Part shown: positions 4,503-7,203 of the stretch, piece after piece
How positions within the stretch are numbered: position 1 is the first letter of the stretch
How the letters are laid out: the number at the start of each line of letters is the position of its first letter
Source of the DNA: Deltaproteobacteria bacterium
GTDB taxonomy: Bacteria; Desulfobacterota; Dissulfuribacteria; Dissulfuribacterales; QOAL01
DNA: 7,203 bases
Assembly (NCBI GenBank): GCA_027068235.1
Contig: JAMOUE010000299.1
Span: forward strand, 1 to 7,203
Direction: 5' to 3'
Program-made: the position numbers and the translations under genes
The notes under the pieces: model-generated
Database searches by the model: none
What the model saw: the letters and a program-made list of their open reading frames with translations, nothing else
Told to the model about the DNA's origin: nothing

Positions 4503-7203
4503 TTGATTTCCAAGATAAAGTGTGCAGATCACCTGCCAATCTGCTCGATTTGGGACGAACTTGTAAGAGCAATCCGTTCCAACAGGCTGATCTTGGTAAC
4601 TGGTGAAACAGGCTCTGGCAAAACGACCCAACTACCAAAGATTTGCCTTAAGGCTGGCAGAGGCAGAAAGGGAATAATCGGCTGCTGTCAACCAAGGCGT
4701 ATTGCAGCCGTAAGCGTTGCCAAAAGAGTGAAACAGGAACTGGGACCAGGCCTTGAAAAGCTCGTAGGGTATCAGATACGCTTTTCCAAGAAGTTTGATA
4801 AGAAGCAGACCAAAATAAAATTCATGACCGATGGCATTTTGCTTGCCGAACTTCAGCAAGATCCATTACTAAGGGCCTACGATACAATAATACTCGATGA
4901 GGCCCATGAAAGAAGCATCAACATAGATCTCCTGGCAGGGATTCTCAAAAAGCTCATCAAAAAGAGAAAAGACCTGCGGGTAATAATCACCTCTGCAACC
5001 ATGGAGGTAGAAAAATTCAGGCAATTCTTTGACAACCCTCCCCTGTTTCACATCCCAGGCAGAAGCTATCCGGTAAAGATAGTATATGAAAAAGAGATGT
5101 GGTACAAATCTCCCAAAGAGATCGACCTGCCAGAAAAGGTCGCCGTTGCCTGCTCCTTGATCCGTGAATCCGACAGATTTGGAGACATACTGGTCTTTCT
5201 TCCAACAGAGCGTCACATATTTGAAACGGCCCGGTTACTAAGGGCAAGGTTTGAAACCGAATGTCTTATCTTGCCGCTCTTTGCCAGGCTCTCGTCAGCC
5301 AAACAGTCTAGGATCTTCAAGCCAGCTTCAAAACAGAAGATAATACTTGCAACCAATATTGCAGAAACATCTATCACTGTACCAGGAATAAGATACGTCA
5401 TAGATTCAGGACTTGCCAGAATCAGCACCTACAACGTGAACACCCATACCAAGGCCCTACCCGTTGCAAAGATTGCCAAGGCAAATGCCTTGCAACGTGC
5501 AGGCAGGGCTGGACGTGTTCAAAAGGGACTTTGCATACGCCTCTACAGTGAGGAGGATTATATTTCAAGAGACGAATATCTGCCTGCGGAGATAAAAAGG
5601 TGCAACCTTGCAGAGGTCATACTCAAGATATTGTATATGGGCTTTGGCCCTGTAGAACAGTTTCCCTTTGTTGATCCTCCAAAACCCACTGCCATAAAGG
5701 AAGGGATGCATACCCTTTTTGAGCTTGGAGCCGTTGATCGCAAAGGGAAGCTCACGGCCTTGGGCAAAAAAATGGCTCGCATGCCGATAGATCCACGCCT
5801 TTCCAGGGTAATCTTTCAGGCCCAGAAAGAAGGATGCCTGAAAGAGATAATAATTATTGTCTCTGCCCTTTCCATACAAGACGTGTGGCTTTCTCATGTA
5901 GAAGCAGACTCTCAGGCCCTGTCAAATGCAAAACACCTCAGAAATGACTCTTCAGACTTTCTTACCTTCTTGCACATCTGGCACAAAATCCACCTGCTCA
6001 AAAGGCAAGGCATATCAAAGAAGAAATTACGACGGTTTTGCAAAGAGCATCTTCTTTCATACCAAAGGATAGTTGAATGGGAAGATATTGCAAATCAGAT
6101 CATGTCAATTTGTCATGACATAAAAATAACAAAAAAAAGTCTAGATATAAAAAATTATGAAAGTGATAATTTAGAATTTTCTAGCACTCGTTTTCAGGCT
6201 ATACACAGAAGTATCCTTGCTGGATTTCTTGGCCATGTTGCATGCAAAAAACCCACAGGAGCCGGATATACTGGTGCAAAAGGCAAGGAGATATACATAT
6301 TTCCAGGCTCAACCCTTTTTAAAAAAGGACCTAGATGGATAGTCTCTGGCGAACAGATAAGGACATCAAGACTCTTTGCGCGAACCGTTGCCCCAATAGA
6401 GCCAGAGTGGATAGAGGAACTTGCTCCTCAGTTGTGCAAGTACCACTACTTTGAACCTAGCTGGGACAAGGACCGTGGTGAAGCCACTATAAAGGAAAAG
6501 GTCAACTTCTACGGCATGACAATAGTGCCATCAAGAAAAAGATCTCTAAAATCCATAGACAAGAAACTAGCCAGAAATATCTTTATTGAACAGGGCCTTT
6601 CAACAGGTGAATTGAAATTTCCATACTCATTCAATGAGTACAACCTAAACATCTTGCAGGAATTTCAGGAAGAGTGGAATAAAAGACGTTCTGAAATGAT
6701 TGATGTGGACTTTCAGGCACTCTTTGAGCATTTTGACAAGGCATTGTCATTGATAGAAGCAAAAATTGGCAAGCCAGTGGTTGACGAACACTCCCTGTGG
6801 CGTGCGTTGAAAGATTTTCCAGAAATGGAGGGGGTCTTCAGACTCAATCGGGAAAGGCTATTACAAGATGTATTAAAAGAAGACTCTGACAAACTCTATC
6901 CTGGAAGTATAGATGTAGATGGTCAGTCATTACCCCTGACTTACAGGTTTCATCCTGGAAGTAAAGAAGATGGCATACATGTAAATATCCCATTGGTATT
7001 GCTGCCATTTATACAGAAGGAACGATTTGATTGGCTCGTTCCAGGTTTTTTGACAGAAAAAATCCTGTTTCTTTTAAAATCTCTGCCCAAAAATATTCGT
7101 AAAAGGCTTGAGCCGCTAGAAGAGACGGCATCAACCTTAGCAGCCAGAATGGAACTACCAGAAGGCAGTTTTAAAAGCACACTTTGTAATGCCATTAGAA
7201 ATA
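4503..7203 (+). CDS. hrpA: DEAH-box ATP-dependent RNA helicase, HrpA family, 3' end cut by window edge
   Basis: About 900 codons are open to the right edge. HrpA proteins reach about 1300 residues; E. coli HrpA acts on mRNA and stalled or collided ribosomes in the cytoplasm. Numbering from a TTG at 4503, the motifs are GETGSGKTT (34-42, Walker A), DEAH (132-135), SAT (164-166), ATNIAETS (283-290) and QRAGRAGR (331-338). Winged-helix and helical-bundle regions follow. Then come GYTGAKGKEIYIFPGS and the start of the long C-terminal domain of HrpA (VNFYGMTIVPSRK, FHPGSKEDGIHVNIPL, FDWLVPG). That C-terminal part sets it apart from shorter HrpB. The start is unsure: there is no ATG between the hydrolase stop and Walker A. 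TTG 4503 lies one base past that stop but lacks a ribosome site; ATG 4425 lies in frame inside the hydrolase gene, and TTG 4455 is also possible. Alanine and CADHLP-like text before Walker A matches the family's LPV segment, so all three options are workable. Confidence 0.93.
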   Translation, partial: MISKIKCADHLPICSIWDELVRAIRSNRLILVTGETGSGKTTQLPKICLKAGRGRKGIIGCCQPRRIAAVSVAKRVKQELGPGLEKLVGYQIRFSKKFDKKQTKIKFMTDGILLAELQQDPLLRAYDTIILDEAHERSINIDLLAGILKKLIKKRKDLRVIITSATMEVEKFRQFFDNPPLFHIPGRSYPVKIVYEKEMWYKSPKEIDLPEKVAVACSLIRESDRFGDILVFLPTERHIFETARLLRARFETECLILPLFARLSSAKQSRIFKPASKQKIILATNIAETSITVPGIRYVIDSGLARISTYNVNTHTKALPVAKIAKANALQRAGRAGRVQKGLCIRLYSEEDYISRDEYLPAEIKRCNLAEVILKILYMGFGPVEQFPFVDPPKPTAIKEGMHTLFELGAVDRKGKLTALGKKMARMPIDPRLSRVIFQAQKEGCLKEIIIIVSALSIQDVWLSHVEADSQALSNAKHLRNDSSDFLTFLHIWHKIHLLKRQGISKKKLRRFCKEHLLSYQRIVEWEDIANQIMSICHDIKITKKSLDIKNYESDNLEFSSTRFQAIHRSILAGFLGHVACKKPTGAGYTGAKGKEIYIFPGSTLFKKGPRWIVSGEQIRTSRLFARTVAPIEPEWIEELAPQLCKYHYFEPSWDKDRGEATIKEKVNFYGMTIVPSRKRSLKSIDKKLARNIFIEQGLSTGELKFPYSFNEYNLNILQEFQEEWNKRRSEMIDVDFQALFEHFDKALSLIEAKIGKPVVDEHSLWRALKDFPEMEGVFRLNRERLLQDVLKEDSDKLYPGSIDVDGQSLPLTYRFHPGSKEDGIHVNIPLVLLPFIQKERFDWLVPGFLTEKILFLLKSLPKNIRKRLEPLEETASTLAARMELPEGSFKSTLCNAIRN

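Noticed and set aside
3929..4513. 194-codon open frame antisense to the hydrolase gene
   Set aside because: It lies wholly opposite a gene with a complete metal-binding motif set. Its product shows no recognisable motif or ribosome site, so it is a shadow frame.

Overview
The window is an ordinary-looking bacterial chromosome segment with moderate GC. It has compact operons and AT-rich gaps. No transposase, integrase, phage gene, CRISPR array or long repeat is visible. The proteins best fit an anaerobic, sulfur-cycling Gram-negative lineage such as Desulfobacterota (former Deltaproteobacteria). This is an inference from a thioredoxin-reductase-like flavoprotein without an NADPH motif, a long HrpA-type helicase, YacG, and an SH3/coiled-coil/membrane-anchor protein. 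I cannot name the genus.

Layout. Positions 1-1469 (minus strand) hold a hydantoinase B/oxoprolinase-family subunit (HyuB) that runs off the left edge. It starts at a TTG behind a strong Shine-Dalgarno sequence. A short divergent gap separates it from a complete tRNA-Arg(CCG) with encoded CCA (1578-1654, plus strand). The tRNA has a textbook promoter, whose -35 box overlaps, on the other strand, a candidate -35 box for hyuB. After an AT-rich leader come an exported SH3-domain protein with a coiled coil and C-terminal anchor (1871-2536) and, 18 bases on, the small zinc protein YacG (2555-2767). A candidate terminator and an imperfect 24-base-period repeat fill the gap to 2934.

The right half is a tight plus-strand cluster. 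A thioredoxin-reductase-like flavoprotein (2934-3863) overlaps a glyoxalase II-like metallo-beta-lactamase-fold hydrolase (3860-4501) by four bases. A DEAH-box RNA helicase of the HrpA family begins just after, or slightly inside, the hydrolase gene and runs off the right edge.

How the genes may work together. The four-base overlap suggests that the flavoprotein and hydrolase are made together, perhaps for thiol or thioester chemistry. HrpA is probably co-transcribed for reasons of layout rather than shared function. The most interesting point is the flavoprotein. It keeps FAD motifs and a CxxC redox pair (CVDC), but lacks the basic HRR-type motif that binds the NADPH phosphate, so its electron donor is in question. 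I found no convincing wholly new multi-gene system.
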